Shown: one piece after another, positions 1 through 9,532 of the stretch | Numbering within the stretch: the first letter of the stretch is position 1 | Layout: every line of letters starts with the position of its first letter | Assembly (NCBI RefSeq): GCF_963853665.1 | Contig: NZ_OY970459.1 | Coordinates: 3,286,001 to 3,350,000, forward strand | Direction of reading: 5' to 3' | DNA length: 64,000 nucleotides | From: Mycobacterium decipiens | GTDB taxonomy: Bacteria; Actinomycetota; Actinomycetes; Mycobacteriales; Mycobacteriaceae | Translations under genes and position numbers: made by a program | Notes under the pieces: model-generated | Seen by the model: only the letters and a program-made list of their open reading frames with translations | Told to the model about the DNA's origin: nothing | Databases searched by the model: none

Positions 1-545
1 TTTCCGGCGGCGGCCCCTATGCCCTGGCCTGCGCCGCGGTGCCCCCGCTGGCCACTCGGGTGGACGCGGTGGCCGTGCTGGATGGCATCGTCCCCGCTGT
101 CGGGTCCGACGCCATCGCAAGTCGCGTCGGCGACCTTGCCCGCCGCTATACCCCGATACTCTCGGGACTGCGTCGGCCGTTGGCCGCACTGAGCAGCGGG
201 CTACAGCTACCTCCTCTGCTCGAGACTGGCGCCCGAAGGCGACCAACGGGTACTGGCCGACTCCGAGGCCGAAGCGATGTTCGTCGACGACATCGTGCTT
301 ATCATCCGGGGCGGCTGCCGATCCCCGATCGACGATCTTCGCTTGTTCGGCCAGGACTGGGGTTTCCGGTTGGCCGACGTGCGGGTGCCGGTGCGGTGGT
401 GGCACGGCGACACCGACCAGCTCGTGCCCCTCGCCGCCCAAGCGGCGGTCTCGCGCCTGCCCGACGCCGAGCTCATCCTGCGAGGGGCGACAGTCACCTC
501 GGCGGCTTCGCCAGGGTCGTCGAGGTGCTCGAGTTCAGTCCTCTG
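1..545 (+). pseudogene. Alpha/beta hydrolase remnant, frameshifted, 5' end outside window
   Basis: The first bases encode S-G-G-G-P-Y-A-L, the nucleophile elbow of an alpha/beta hydrolase, followed by a plausible hydrolase core. Around base 190-208 the coherent reading moves to another frame, which carries a cap-like stretch and the typical W-H-G-D-T-D-Q-L-V-P motif with the acid residue (about 395-430). Near base 485 it returns to the first frame, where the segment with the catalytic-type His (S-H-L-G-G-F-A-R) lies. Two compensating frame changes in one gene mean either a decayed gene or two sequencing errors. The start lies upstream of the window. No full-length product can be made from the sequence as given. 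Confidence 0.75.
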
Positions 546-889
546 AAGGCGGCTATTCGATCACCGGTTCGGCAGATTTTCCGGAATTGGCGGAGTCGAC
601 AATTCTGACCAATGCCGCTACCGCGCCTTCCCTACCGCTGTTCGGCTCACGGCATTTGCGCTGACGCTGAACCGCGACGTGCCAACCGTCGTGTCGGCGC
701 ATGCTTTCGGCTATTGTCCAAGCACGCGTGTACGCGATCAATCGGGGCGTGGCGAACTACTCGCACGATCATTTTGTTCACCTGGCCTTAGCCGGTCGCT
801 GGCCGCTGTGTCGTAGCCTGCTGACGCTCGATTTGCCAACACAACCCGGCGTGAGCAAACAACAGAAAAAGACCAAGGACGGGCATTTC
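546..889. other. Intergenic region upstream of pitB
   Basis: About 340 bases between the broken hydrolase and the chosen pitB start. Open frames run through it, including an in-frame extension of pitB to base 701, but no stretch resembles a protein I recognise. I see no clear hairpin or repeat. It probably holds the pitB promoter. Confidence 0.4.
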
Positions 890-2518
890 GTGGCTAGCGG
901 ACTTCAGAATCCCCCAGCGCCGACACCCCAACACGACGGCTTCGTCGGGTTCCTCGGGCCGGATCGACAGTTGCACCTCTCGTTCAGTTTGTTGCTGGCA
1001 GGGTCGTTCCTGCTGTTCTCCTGGTGGGCAGTCGACTACGTAGGGTCCGGCGCCAACAAGGTCATCCTGGTGTTCGCCACCGTCGTCGGCATGTTCATGG
1101 CCTTCAACGTCGGCGGCAATGACGTCGCCAACTCCTTCGGCACCAGCGTCGGCGCGGGCACGCTGACCATGAAGCAGGCGCTTCTGGTCGCGGCCATCTT
1201 CGAGGTCAGCGGCGCGATGATCGCCGGCGGCGACGTCACCGAGACCATTCGCAGCGGCATCGTTGATCTGTCCGGAGTCTCCATCGGTCCAACCGACTTT
1301 CTGAACATCATGATGTCGGCGCTATTCGCGGCAGCGCTTTGGCTGTTGTTCGCCAACCGCATGGGGTACCCGGTGTCGACCACGCACTCGATCGTCGGCG
1401 GCATCGTCGGCGCCGCGGTCACGCTGGGGTTTGTCAGCGGACAAGGCAGCACAGCCCTCGGGATGGTCCAGTGGGATGAAGTCGGCCAGATCGCGGTGTC
1501 GTGGGTGCTGTCACCGGTTTTGGGCGGGGTGGTGTCGTACCTCCTCTATGGCGCCGTCAAGCGGCACATCCTGCTGTACAACGAAGAGATTGAGCAACGC
1601 CTACTGGAAATCAAGAAGGAGCGAATCGCGCATCGCGAGCGCCACAGGGCGGCTTTCGAGCGGCTCAACGAGATCCAGCAAATCGCCTACACCGGCGCGC
1701 TCGCCCGCGACGCCGTCGCGGCAAACCGCAGGGACTTCGACCCCACTGAGCTGGAGTCCGACTACTACCGCGAACTCCACGAAATCGATACCAAGAAGTC
1801 GTCGATCGACGCGTTCCGCGCCCTGCAGAATTGGGTTCCGCTGTTCGCTGCTGGCGGATCGATGGTCATCGCCGCGATGCTGTTGTTCGAGGGATTCAAG
1901 CACATGCACTTGGGCCTGACCACTATGAACAACTACTTCATCATCGCGATGGTCGGTGCCGCGGTGTGGATGGCCACCTTCATCTTCGCTAAAACGCTTC
2001 GGGGCGAATCACTGTCGCGGTCGACGTTCTTGATGTTCAGCTGGATGCAGGTCTTCACCGCCTCGGGTTTCGCCTTCAGCCACGGAAGCAACGACATCGC
2101 AAACGCCATCGGCCCGTTCGCGGCAATCCTGGACGTGCTGCGCACCGGAAGCATCGAAAGCAAAGCCGCGGTACCGACCGCGGCCATGCTCACCTTCGGA
2201 ATCACATTGTGCGCGGGGCTGTGGTTCATCGGACGCCAGGTCATCGCGACTGTCGGGCGCAACCTCACAACCATGCACCCCGCCTCGGGGTTCTCCGCCG
2301 AATTGTCCGCGGCCGCAGTGGTTATGGGCGCCACCATTTTGGGCCTTCCGGTTTCCAGCACGCACATTCTCATCGGCGCCGTCCTCGGCGTCGGCATCGT
2401 GAACCGGGCCACCAACTGGGCCCTAATGAAGCCGATCGCGCTGGCATGGGTCATCACGTTGCCCTCGGCGGCGATCCTCAGCTCGGTCGGTCTTGTCACG
2501 CTAAGGGCGATCTTCTGA
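890..2518 (+). CDS. pitB: Inorganic phosphate transporter, PiT family (PitB-like)
   Basis: A low-affinity phosphate:cation symporter of the inner membrane, of the PiT/Pho-4 family, about 542 residues. Both halves carry the inverted-repeat signature: [14 protein letters not shown] near the N-terminus and [13 protein letters not shown] in the C-terminal half, each followed by a P-V-S-(T/S)-T-H motif. A charged cytoplasmic loop of about 100 residues with coiled-coil character separates the halves, as in the long PiT proteins. The GTG start at 890 has A-A-G-G-A upstream and gives a length close to M. tuberculosis PitB (Rv2281); GTG 851 is an alternative. Its position matches the Rv2281 locus. It is followed by the sulfite-reduction operon, which is not at this place in M. 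tuberculosis. Confidence 0.93.
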   Translation: MASGLQNPPAPTPQHDGFVGFLGPDRQLHLSFSLLLAGSFLLFSWWAVDYVGSGANKVILVFATVVGMFMAFNVGGNDVANSFGTSVGAGTLTMKQALLVAAIFEVSGAMIAGGDVTETIRSGIVDLSGVSIGPTDFLNIMMSALFAAALWLLFANRMGYPVSTTHSIVGGIVGAAVTLGFVSGQGSTALGMVQWDEVGQIAVSWVLSPVLGGVVSYLLYGAVKRHILLYNEEIEQRLLEIKKERIAHRERHRAAFERLNEIQQIAYTGALARDAVAANRRDFDPTELESDYYRELHEIDTKKSSIDAFRALQNWVPLFAAGGSMVIAAMLLFEGFKHMHLGLTTMNNYFIIAMVGAAVWMATFIFAKTLRGESLSRSTFLMFSWMQVFTASGFAFSHGSNDIANAIGPFAAILDVLRTGSIESKAAVPTAAMLTFGITLCAGLWFIGRQVIATVGRNLTTMHPASGFSAELSAAAVVMGATILGLPVSSTHILIGAVLGVGIVNRATNWALMKPIALAWVITLPSAAILSSVGLVTLRAIF

Positions 2519-2551
2519 CCTGAACTCCCGCCCATCGGTCACCGTCCGGGT

Positions 2552-2590
2552 CACAACAAAACGTTGTGGCGTCACAACATCAAGACCTCT
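2552..2590. promoter_or_regulatory. Composite operator upstream of sirA (CACAAC-N5-GTTGTG-N4-CACAAC)
   Basis: Half-sites lie at 2552-2557 (CACAAC), 2563-2568 (GTTGTG) and 2573-2578 (CACAAC), so each neighbouring pair forms a perfect 6-bp inverted repeat. They are followed by AT, four bases and ACCTCT (2585-2590). The same architecture with identical spacing occurs at 7642-7680 upstream of fprA. A repeated dyad in two promoters of functionally linked genes is strong evidence for a transcription-factor site. The regulator is unknown; the LysR protein encoded between the two units is one candidate. Confidence 0.75.
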
Positions 2591-2791
2591 GCCGCCGGCC
2601 TCGCCGACGGTGCAACATAATCACCACGACCCGTAGGCCCAGTGCAGTACCTATGGCGACCTCTCGGCGACTAACAGCATCTTTGCCCGCATTGCCCCGG
2701 GCCCATGCCGCCGGAGGGGAATTTCCCGGTGATGCGCGCAGAGCAGGCCCCCAGTCCAGGCGCCTGCGGTGTTCGCGAAGGAGTACGCTAC

Positions 2792-4471
2792 ATGACCACA
2801 GCCCACCCCGTAAAGACTCCCGGCAAGACTCGTAGCGAGGGTCAATGGGCGCTCGGAGAGCGTGAGCCGCTCAACGATTCCGAGCAGATCAAGCACGATG
2901 ATGCCCCACTCAATGTGCGTGCCCGCATCGAAAACATTTACGCCAAACAGGGTTTCGACAGCATCGACAAGACGGATTTGCGAGGGCGCTTCCGCTGGAT
3001 GGGTCTGTACACGCAACGTGAGCAGGGTTACGACGGCACCTGGACGGGCGACGAGAACATCGACACCATCGAGGCCAAATACTTCATGATGCGCGTGCGT
3101 TCGGACGGCAAGCCGATGTCGGCCGCCACGCTGCGCACGCTAGGCCAGATCTCAACCGAGTTCGCCCGCGATACCGCCGATATCGGTGACCGCGAGAACG
3201 TCCAATACCACTGGATACGAATCGAGGACGTCCCCGAGATCTGGGACCGGCTCGAGTCGGTCGGTCTTACGACCACCGAGGCCTGCGGTGACTGCCCACG
3301 CGGGATCCACGGTTCACCGCTGGCCGGCGACTCGCTCGACGAGGTGCTCGATCCCTCACCGGCGATCGACGAGATCCTGCGGCGCTTCATGAACAATCCC
3401 GAGTACGCCAATTTGCCCCGCAAGTACAAGAGCGCGATATCGGGTCTGCAGGACGTCTCCCACGAAACCCACGACGTCGCGTTCGTCGGCGTCAACCATC
3501 CCGAGCACGGCCCAGGGATGGACCTGTGGGTGGGCGGCGGCCTGTCGACCAACCCGATGCTGGCCCAGCGGGTCGGTGTCTGGGTTCCGCTCGACGAGGT
3601 CCCCGATGTCTGGGAAGCGGTGACCAAGGTGTTCCGCGACTACGGTTACCGGCGGCTACGCGCCAAGGCCCGGCTGAAATTCCTGATCAAGGACTGGGGT
3701 ATCGCGAAATTCAGGGAAGTTCTCGAAACCGAGTACCTCAAGCGTCCGCTCCTCGATGGCCCGGCCCCCGAACCGGTCAAGCATCCGATCGATCACGTCG
3801 GCGTGCAGCGGCTGAAGAACGGGCTCAACGCGGTCGGGGTTGCCCCGATTGCCGGACGGGTATCGGGCACCATCCTCTCGGCGGTCGCCGACCTCATGGA
3901 GCGGGCCGGCTCGGATCGGGCCCGGTTCACCCCCTACCAGAAGCTGGTCATCCTCGATGTTCCCGACGACAAGCTCGACGAAATGATCGCCGGGCTGGAC
4001 GAGCTGGGGTTACCGTCACGGCCGTCAACGTGGCGAAAGAACATGATGGCCTGCACCGGTATCGAGTTCTGCAAGTTGTCATTTGCCGAAACCCGGGTCC
4101 GGGCACAGTCTTTGGTTCCCGAGCTGGAACGCCGGATGGAGGACATCAACTCGCAGCTTGACGTACCGATCACGGTCAACATCAACGGCTGCCCGAATTC
4201 CTGCGCGCGAATTCAGATCGCCGACATCGGGTTCAAGGGCCAGATGGTCGACGATGGAGATGGGGGCTCGGTCGAGGGGTTCCAGGTGCATCTGGGCGGC
4301 AGCCTCGGCCTGGACGCCGGCTTCGGCCGAAAACTGCGCCAGCACAAGGTCACCAGCGACGAACTCGGCGACTACCTCGACCGGGTGGTGCACAACTTCA
4401 TCAAGCAACGGCGGGACGGCGAACGGTTCGCCACCTGGGCGCTGCGCGCCGAGGAGGCCGACTTGCGATAG
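2792..4471 (+). CDS. sirA: Ferredoxin-dependent sulfite reductase
   Basis: Reduces sulfite to sulfide with six electrons from ferredoxin in assimilatory sulfur metabolism (Rv2391 orthologue, often mislabelled nirA). 559 residues with the two nitrite/sulfite-reductase ferredoxin-like half-domains and two siroheme/4Fe-4S domains. The four cluster Cys are visible at 421, 427, 467 and 471 (C-x5-C and C-x3-C). Tyr73 and Cys165 fall at the positions of the Tyr-Cys pair that is covalently linked beside the siroheme in the M. tuberculosis enzyme (Tyr69-Cys161 there). ATG 2792 is chosen because GAAGGAG lies just upstream. It heads an operon with cysH and the siroheme chelatase, and a composite operator lies about 200 bp upstream. 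Confidence 0.95.
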   Translation: MTTAHPVKTPGKTRSEGQWALGEREPLNDSEQIKHDDAPLNVRARIENIYAKQGFDSIDKTDLRGRFRWMGLYTQREQGYDGTWTGDENIDTIEAKYFMMRVRSDGKPMSAATLRTLGQISTEFARDTADIGDRENVQYHWIRIEDVPEIWDRLESVGLTTTEACGDCPRGIHGSPLAGDSLDEVLDPSPAIDEILRRFMNNPEYANLPRKYKSAISGLQDVSHETHDVAFVGVNHPEHGPGMDLWVGGGLSTNPMLAQRVGVWVPLDEVPDVWEAVTKVFRDYGYRRLRAKARLKFLIKDWGIAKFREVLETEYLKRPLLDGPAPEPVKHPIDHVGVQRLKNGLNAVGVAPIAGRVSGTILSAVADLMERAGSDRARFTPYQKLVILDVPDDKLDEMIAGLDELGLPSRPSTWRKNMMACTGIEFCKLSFAETRVRAQSLVPELERRMEDINSQLDVPITVNINGCPNSCARIQIADIGFKGQMVDDGDGGSVEGFQVHLGGSLGLDAGFGRKLRQHKVTSDELGDYLDRVVHNFIKQRRDGERFATWALRAEEADLR

Positions 4472-4525
4472 GCCCCAAAGGGGGAACCAATCTGAGCGCT
4501 GACGCGATGACCTGAGGACGACGAG

Positions 4526-5269
4526 ATGAGCGATCTGGTGAACGATTTCACCGAGGCGCAGCTGCGCGAGCTAGCGGAGCGCGGCGCGGCCGAGCTGGAT
4601 GGCGCTAGCGCCACCGAGTTGTTGCGTTGGACTGACCAGCATTTCGGTGGGATCAACGGCCCGCGTGGGTGGGCCACTTGCCGCTACGTGGTCGCCTCCG
4701 CCATGCAGGACGCCGTGCTGGTGGATCTGGCCGCCAGGGTGCGTCCGGGCGTGCCGGTACTCTTCCTGGACACCGGCTACCATTTCGCCGAAACCATCGG
4801 CAGCCGTGACGCGATCGAAGCCGTCTACGACATCCGGCTGCTCAACATAACCCCCGAACACACCGTGGCCGAGCAGGACGAGCTGCTGGGCAAGGACCTG
4901 TTCGTCCGCAGCCCCAACGAGTGCTGCCGGTTGCGCAAGGTCGTCCCGCTGACCAAGGCGCTGCGTGGCTACTCGGCGTGGGTCACCGGGCTGCGCCGGG
5001 TCGACGCACCCACCCGCGCCAACGCCCCGCTAATCAGCTTCGACGAGACGTTCCATCTGGTGAAGGTCAACCCGCTGGCCGCATGGACCGACCCGGATGT
5101 GCAGGACTACATCGAGAAGTACAACGTGCTGGTCAATCCTCTTGTGTACGAAGGCTACCCGTCGATCGGCTGCGCGCCGTGTACGGCCAAACCGGCCACG
5201 GACGACGATCCACGCAGTGGACGCTGGCAGGGGCAGACCAAGACCGAATGCGGGCTGCACGCCTCATGA
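4526..5269 (+). CDS. cysH: Adenylyl-sulfate (APS) reductase
   Basis: Reduces adenosine 5'-phosphosulfate to sulfite and AMP using thioredoxin, the step before sulfite reductase. 247 residues, the usual length. The bacterial APS-reductase cluster ligands are present: adjacent Cys133-Cys134 (E-C-C-R-L) and Cys216/Cys219 (G-C-A-P-C). The C-terminal catalytic motif E-C-G-L-H is also present. This marks an iron-sulfur APS reductase rather than a PAPS-specific enzyme. It lies 54 bp after sirA and its stop overlaps the start of the chelatase gene (ATGA), so the three genes form one operon that makes sulfide and builds its siroheme cofactor. Confidence 0.95.
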   Translation: MSDLVNDFTEAQLRELAERGAAELDGASATELLRWTDQHFGGINGPRGWATCRYVVASAMQDAVLVDLAARVRPGVPVLFLDTGYHFAETIGSRDAIEAVYDIRLLNITPEHTVAEQDELLGKDLFVRSPNECCRLRKVVPLTKALRGYSAWVTGLRRVDAPTRANAPLISFDETFHLVKVNPLAAWTDPDVQDYIEKYNVLVNPLVYEGYPSIGCAPCTAKPATDDDPRSGRWQGQTKTECGLHAS

Positions 5270-5982
5270 ACACGCTCGTCCTCACCGCACACGGCAGCAA
5301 AGATCCACGATCAGCCACCAATGCACGAGCCGTCGGGGCCAGCCTAAAGCGCATGCGGCCAGACCTGGACGTGCGCGTCGCATTCTGTGAACAGAATGCG
5401 CCGAACCTCATCGACGTTCTGGCGGGATTGCCGGATAGCCGCCGGGCGGTGGTCGCTCCCCTACTTCTTGCCAGCGCGTACCACGCCCGCGTCGACATCC
5501 CCAAACAGATCACCCGCGCCGGCGCGCACGGTGTACGACAGGCCGGCGCACTCGGTGAAGACGATCGGCTGGTGACGGTGCTGCGCGAACGGCTGGCCGA
5601 GGTGGACATTTCCCCGCTCGACCCCGACCTCGGCGTCGTGGTGGTCGCGATCGGGTCATCAAACACCGCAGTCAACGCGCGCACCGCGCAGGTTGCCGCC
5701 AAGGTGGCGGCCGGCACCCGATGGACCGGGGCAACGATTGCCTTCGCCACCCGACCCGAGCCGTCGGTCGCCGACGCGGCCAGTCAGTTGCGGCGCCGCG
5801 GTGCGCGCCGGCTGGTGATCGCGCCATGGTTCCTGGCTCCAGGAATCATCACCGACCGGGTGTGGACCTATGCGCGAGACAACGGCATTCCGATGGCGCC
5901 ACCGCTGGGCGCACACCCCCTCGTCGCCGCGACCGTGCTCGACCGCTACGACCAAGCGCTGATCGACCACGCCGCAGCTTGA
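5266..5982 (+). CDS. che1: Sirohydrochlorin ferrochelatase, CbiX/SirB type
   Basis: Inserts iron into sirohydrochlorin to make siroheme, the cofactor of SirA. About 238 residues with two related CbiX-type halves. The N-terminus T-A-H-G-S-K-D-P-R carries the metal-chelating His of the family, and the second half has a P-W-F-L-A-P-G-I motif. ATG 5266 overlaps the cysH stop by 4 bp, which argues for translational coupling and fixes the start. The order sirA-cysH-che is that of Rv2391-Rv2393. It ends 11 bp from the convergent LysR gene. Confidence 0.88.
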   Translation: MNTLVLTAHGSKDPRSATNARAVGASLKRMRPDLDVRVAFCEQNAPNLIDVLAGLPDSRRAVVAPLLLASAYHARVDIPKQITRAGAHGVRQAGALGEDDRLVTVLRERLAEVDISPLDPDLGVVVVAIGSSNTAVNARTAQVAAKVAAGTRWTGATIAFATRPEPSVADAASQLRRRGARRLVIAPWFLAPGIITDRVWTYARDNGIPMAPPLGAHPLVAATVLDRYDQALIDHAAA

Positions 5983-5993
5983 CTCGCGCAGTC

Positions 5994-6932
5994 CTACTTG
6001 CTGCGGGAAGTGATGTGGCTGAGCAGGTCTCGTATTGCGCCGGCCGGCGGGGTGCGCCCGCCGACCCAGATTGCCCGAAGCTGGCGCCGCAGGTTCAGCG
6101 CGGGGATGTCAACCGCGCTCAATCGACCGAACGCCAGGTCATCGGCTATCGCCAATCGGCTCATCGCCGCCGGTCCCGCGCCAGCCAACACCGCGGCGCG
6201 CATGGCCGCGGCCGACGTCAGTTCGAGCACCGGTTGCGCTTGCTGCATGTCCTCCCCGAGCGCCTCACGTAACGCCGCTGTGAGTGAATCGCGGATGCCG
6301 GAGCGCGGTTCGCGAGTTACCAGAGGTGTCTGCGCGAGTTCGCGGGCACTCACTACTCGTGACCGCCGGGCCCACTTGTGACCCGGCGGCACGACGACGA
6401 CCAGTTCGTCGCGTGCGACCACGCAGCTGCCTAACCCCGTAGGAGAACCGGGGTTTTCGACGAAGCCAAGATCGGCGGTGCCGTCACGAACGGCGGCGAT
6501 GGCATGCTCGCTGTTGGTGGCGGTCAGGATCACCTGGGGGGCGGTGCCGCGGTGGCGCAGCTCGGCTGCCCGCAAGGACAGCAGCCAATGCGGCATGAGC
6601 TGTTCGGCTATCGTCTGGCTGGCCACCACCCTGATCCGCTGGCGGCCCTTGGTACGCAGCGAGCCGAGGCCGGCATCGACCTCGTTGGCGACTTCGAGCA
6701 AGCGGGCTGCCCATTCGGCGACGACGACGCCCGCGGGCGTAAGTTGTGAGCCACGAGTCGTGCGGACTGCCAACCTCACCCCGATCTGGGCCTCCATCGA
6801 TGCGAGCCGCCTTGACACAGCTTGTTGGGTCAACCCGAGTTCACGCGCGGCGCCGCCGAGACTGCCTGCCTCAGCGATGGCCAGAAAGATCTCAAACGAC
6901 GTGAGCTCGGGCATGCGGGAACTGAGCGGCAT
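5994..6932 (-). CDS. LysR-family transcriptional regulator
   Basis: 312 residues, the same length as Rv2282c. The N-terminus has the LysR winged helix-turn-helix (about residues 8-66: F-L-A-I-A-E-A-G-S-L-G-G-A-A-R-E-L-G-L-T-Q-Q-A-V-S-R) and the rest is a periplasmic-binding-like effector domain. In M. tuberculosis the equivalent follows pitB directly; here the sulfur operon lies between them. It is a plausible regulator of the two operators at 2552 and 7642 because LysR proteins often control sulfur assimilation. That link is inference only. Confidence 0.9.
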   Translation of the reverse strand: MPLSSRMPELTSFEIFLAIAEAGSLGGAARELGLTQQAVSRRLASMEAQIGVRLAVRTTRGSQLTPAGVVVAEWAARLLEVANEVDAGLGSLRTKGRQRIRVVASQTIAEQLMPHWLLSLRAAELRHRGTAPQVILTATNSEHAIAAVRDGTADLGFVENPGSPTGLGSCVVARDELVVVVPPGHKWARRSRVVSARELAQTPLVTREPRSGIRDSLTAALREALGEDMQQAQPVLELTSAAAMRAAVLAGAGPAAMSRLAIADDLAFGRLSAVDIPALNLRRQLRAIWVGGRTPPAGAIRDLLSHITSRSK

Positions 6933-7052
6933 GCTTGATCAAATCACAAATCGCCCGTGCCATGCCCTGGTCAGGGCCGTAGGCGCCGGGTACACCGCAC
7001 GGACGCTGGAGCTGTCGATACCACGTGAATCAGCGAGTTGGGCAAGGCCCGA

Positions 7053-7502
7053 TCAAGCATATCCGCAGCCAGGGTCAGGCGCGTCCCTCGATAGGGGGGT
7101 ATGGGGTGGGTCGATGTAGACCACCTCCATTACCACCGGAGTAGCTCCCAGGTTGCGGCCAATATGGACGTGATCGGGGCCGCCGGGTTCGGCGATCGCC
7201 TCACCCTGGCTATAGATCCCGTCGGTACTGCAGTCTGCGAGATTGTGGGTGAGCGTGCCCTGCCTGATGACGCCGAAGAGGTTACCGTCGTGCCAATGCC
7301 AGCCGGTGCTCCCGCCCGGGTCGATAGTGATCTCGCGAAGGATGTAGTCCTGGGAGTCGCGCATGGTCTGCGACAGCAGCACGCCGCTTACCCCATGGCC
7401 AGGTGTCGCGGACGCGACGGGCGTCCACATTGCCGCCGCTAGCGTCACGATCGCAGCCGGGGCCAGTCCAAGAAGGATCCGCACGGCTCGCCATTCAATC
7501 AC
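7053..7502 (-). CDS. Secreted cupin-domain protein
   Basis: A small exported protein with a single cupin barrel. The N-terminus starting at GTG 7502 is a signal peptide (V-R-I-L-L-G-L-A-P-A-A-I-V-T-L-A-A-A-M) with an A-S-A cleavage site. Cupin motif 1 is visible as G-W-H-W-H-D-G-N-L-F-G-V-I-R-Q-G-T-L, and motif 2 around P-D-H-V-H-I-G-R-N. The two H-x-H pairs suggest a bound metal. An upstream ATG at 7574 would add a hydrophilic N-terminus ahead of the signal peptide, so the shorter form is preferred. It is divergent from fprA, and the shared region holds the composite operator, which could control both. Substrate unknown. Confidence 0.75.
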   Translation of the reverse strand: MIEWRAVRILLGLAPAAIVTLAAAMWTPVASATPGHGVSGVLLSQTMRDSQDYILREITIDPGGSTGWHWHDGNLFGVIRQGTLTHNLADCSTDGIYSQGEAIAEPGGPDHVHIGRNLGATPVVMEVVYIDPPHTPLSRDAPDPGCGYA

Positions 7503-7641
7503 ATGACTCAATCGCGCGCCCGGTACGACTAGGGGCTGGCCCCGATGACCGACTCTGGCGGTGTGGTTTGCCATCGGTGCCGTCGTAGAAGTGGGTGAAG
7601 CAGGCAAACTGCAATGGTTCTCGAGTCGGCGCCGTCGGCGC

Positions 7642-7680
7642 CACAACGAGACATTGTGACAACACAACATGGGAACCTCT
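7642..7680. promoter_or_regulatory. Composite operator upstream of fprA, copy of the sirA operator
   Basis: CACAAC (7642-7647), five bases, ATTGTG (7653-7658), four bases, CACAAC (7663-7668), AT, four bases, ACCTCT (7675-7680). Order and spacing are identical to 2552-2590; only one half-site base differs (ATTGTG for GTTGTG). GACCCGT also recurs about 65 bp further down in both. It lies 117 bp before the fprA start and may also serve the divergent cupin gene. Confidence 0.75.
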
Positions 7681-7797
7681 AGCGACGGTTCATCGCAACG
7701 AGAACGATGAAAGCATGACCCGTCCCAGCAAAGAAGCAGCGTGACCCGGACTGCGCCGGAATAACCGCAGCGTTCACCGCTCCAGGAGGCTTAGAGT

Positions 7798-9165
7798 ATG
7801 CGTCCCTACCACGTCGCGATTGTGGGTTCCGGTCCATCGGGGTTCTTCGCGGCGGCGTCGCTGCTGAAAGCAGCGGACGCCCACGAAGATTTCGAGGTCG
7901 CGGTGGACATGCTGGAGATGCTGCCGACGCCGTGGGGCCTGGTCCGTTCCGGCGTCGCACCCGATCACCCCAAGATCAAGTCGGTGAGCCATCAGTTCGA
8001 AAAGACGGCCGAGGACCCGCGTTTCCGCTTCTTCGGCAATATCACGGTCGGCAAACATGTCGAGACCACCGAACTTGCCGCGCGCTACGACGCGGTGATC
8101 TACGCCGTCGGCGCGCAATCGGACAGGTTGATGAAGATTCCCGGCGAACAATTGCCCGGCAGCGTCGCGGCGGTCGATTTCGTCGGCTGGTACAACGCGC
8201 ACCCGCATTTCGAGCAGATGTCGCCGGACCTGTCGGGCGCCCGTGCCGTGGTGGTGGGCAACGGCAACGTCGCAGTCGACGTCGCCCGCATGTTGGTGAC
8301 CGATCCCGACGTCCTTGCACTTACCGATATCGCCGACCACGCATTGGAGTCGTTGCGCACCAACACCATTGAGGAGGTGCTGATCATCGGTCGGCGCGGC
8401 CCGCTGCAGTCGGCCTTCACGACGTTGGAGTTGCGCGAGCTGGGCGAGCTTGACGGAGTCGACGTGGTGGTCGATCCAGCCCAGCTGGCCGACATCACCG
8501 ACGACGACGCGGCGGCTGCCGGCAAGACCGCCAAGCAGAACATCAAGGTGCTGCGCGACTACGCCAACCGCGCACCCCGGCCCGGGCACCGTCGAATCGT
8601 GTTGCGATTCTTCACGTCTCCGATCGAGATCACCGGCGATGGGAAGGTAGAGCACATCATGCTCGGCAGCAACGAGCTGGTCTGTGACGCCGGTGGGCGG
8701 AAGGTCGCCAAGGACACCGGCGCACGCGAAGAACTCGCCGCGCAGCTGGTGGTGCGCTCGGTCGGCTATCGCGGCGTACCCACACCGGGGCTGCCGTTCG
8801 ACACCGCAAGTGCCACCATCCCCCATGCCGATGGCCGGGTGGCCGGCAGTCGCAACGAGTACGTCGTCGGCTGGATCAAGCGTGGACCGACCGGAGTGAT
8901 CGGCACCAACAAGAAGGACTCCCAGGACACCGTCGACACTCTGCTCGACGACCTGGCCCGCGCAGCGGACAACGGACGAGCCGGCTGCCAGGAGGACCGG
9001 GCCGGCAAACTCGCCGAGTGGCTGGCCTCCCGCCAGCCGCAGCTCGTCACCACCGCGCACTGGCAGGCCATCGACCGCTTTGAACGCCAGGCCGGCCAGC
9101 CACAAGGGCGTCCCCGGGTCAAACTGCCCAGCCTGACCGAGCTACTTCGTATCGGACACGGCTAA
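7798..9165 (+). CDS. fprA: NADPH-ferredoxin reductase FprA (adrenodoxin-reductase type)
   Basis: Transfers electrons from NADPH to ferredoxin. 455 residues, the length of M. tuberculosis FprA (Rv3106). The FAD-binding glycine motif G-S-G-P-S-G-F-F-A-A lies at residues 9-18 and the NADPH-binding motif V-V-G-N-G-N-V-A-V-D-V-A-R in the middle. The C-terminal flavin motif G-W-I-K-R-G-P-T-G-V-I-G-T is also present. Start ATG 7798 has AGGAGG upstream. It is followed 32 bp later by a ferredoxin gene, and its promoter carries the same operator as the ferredoxin-dependent sulfite reductase operon. This makes a role as the electron supply of SirA likely. In M. tuberculosis fprA and sirA are far apart. 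Confidence 0.95.
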   Translation: MRPYHVAIVGSGPSGFFAAASLLKAADAHEDFEVAVDMLEMLPTPWGLVRSGVAPDHPKIKSVSHQFEKTAEDPRFRFFGNITVGKHVETTELAARYDAVIYAVGAQSDRLMKIPGEQLPGSVAAVDFVGWYNAHPHFEQMSPDLSGARAVVVGNGNVAVDVARMLVTDPDVLALTDIADHALESLRTNTIEEVLIIGRRGPLQSAFTTLELRELGELDGVDVVVDPAQLADITDDDAAAAGKTAKQNIKVLRDYANRAPRPGHRRIVLRFFTSPIEITGDGKVEHIMLGSNELVCDAGGRKVAKDTGAREELAAQLVVRSVGYRGVPTPGLPFDTASATIPHADGRVAGSRNEYVVGWIKRGPTGVIGTNKKDSQDTVDTLLDDLARAADNGRAGCQEDRAGKLAEWLASRQPQLVTTAHWQAIDRFERQAGQPQGRPRVKLPSLTELLRIGHG

Positions 9166-9197
9166 CACCGCGACAGCTACCAGGAAAGGAAACGCTC

Positions 9198-9524
<327 letters not shown>

Positions 9525-9532
9525 GTGGAGCT

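Noticed and set aside
840..845. CACAAC half-site upstream of pitB as a third member of the sulfur operator set
   Set aside because: A single 6-mer without the partner half-sites or ACCTCT; expected by chance.
2591..2791. Polycysteine leader ORF upstream of sirA, as used for cysteine attenuation in mycobacteria
   Set aside because: I looked for runs of Cys codons after the operator in all plus-strand frames and saw none; the fprA leader has none either.
7774..9105. Minus-strand frame of 443 codons opposite fprA
   Set aside because: Shadow of fprA; the plus strand has the FAD and NADPH motifs and an AGGAGG.
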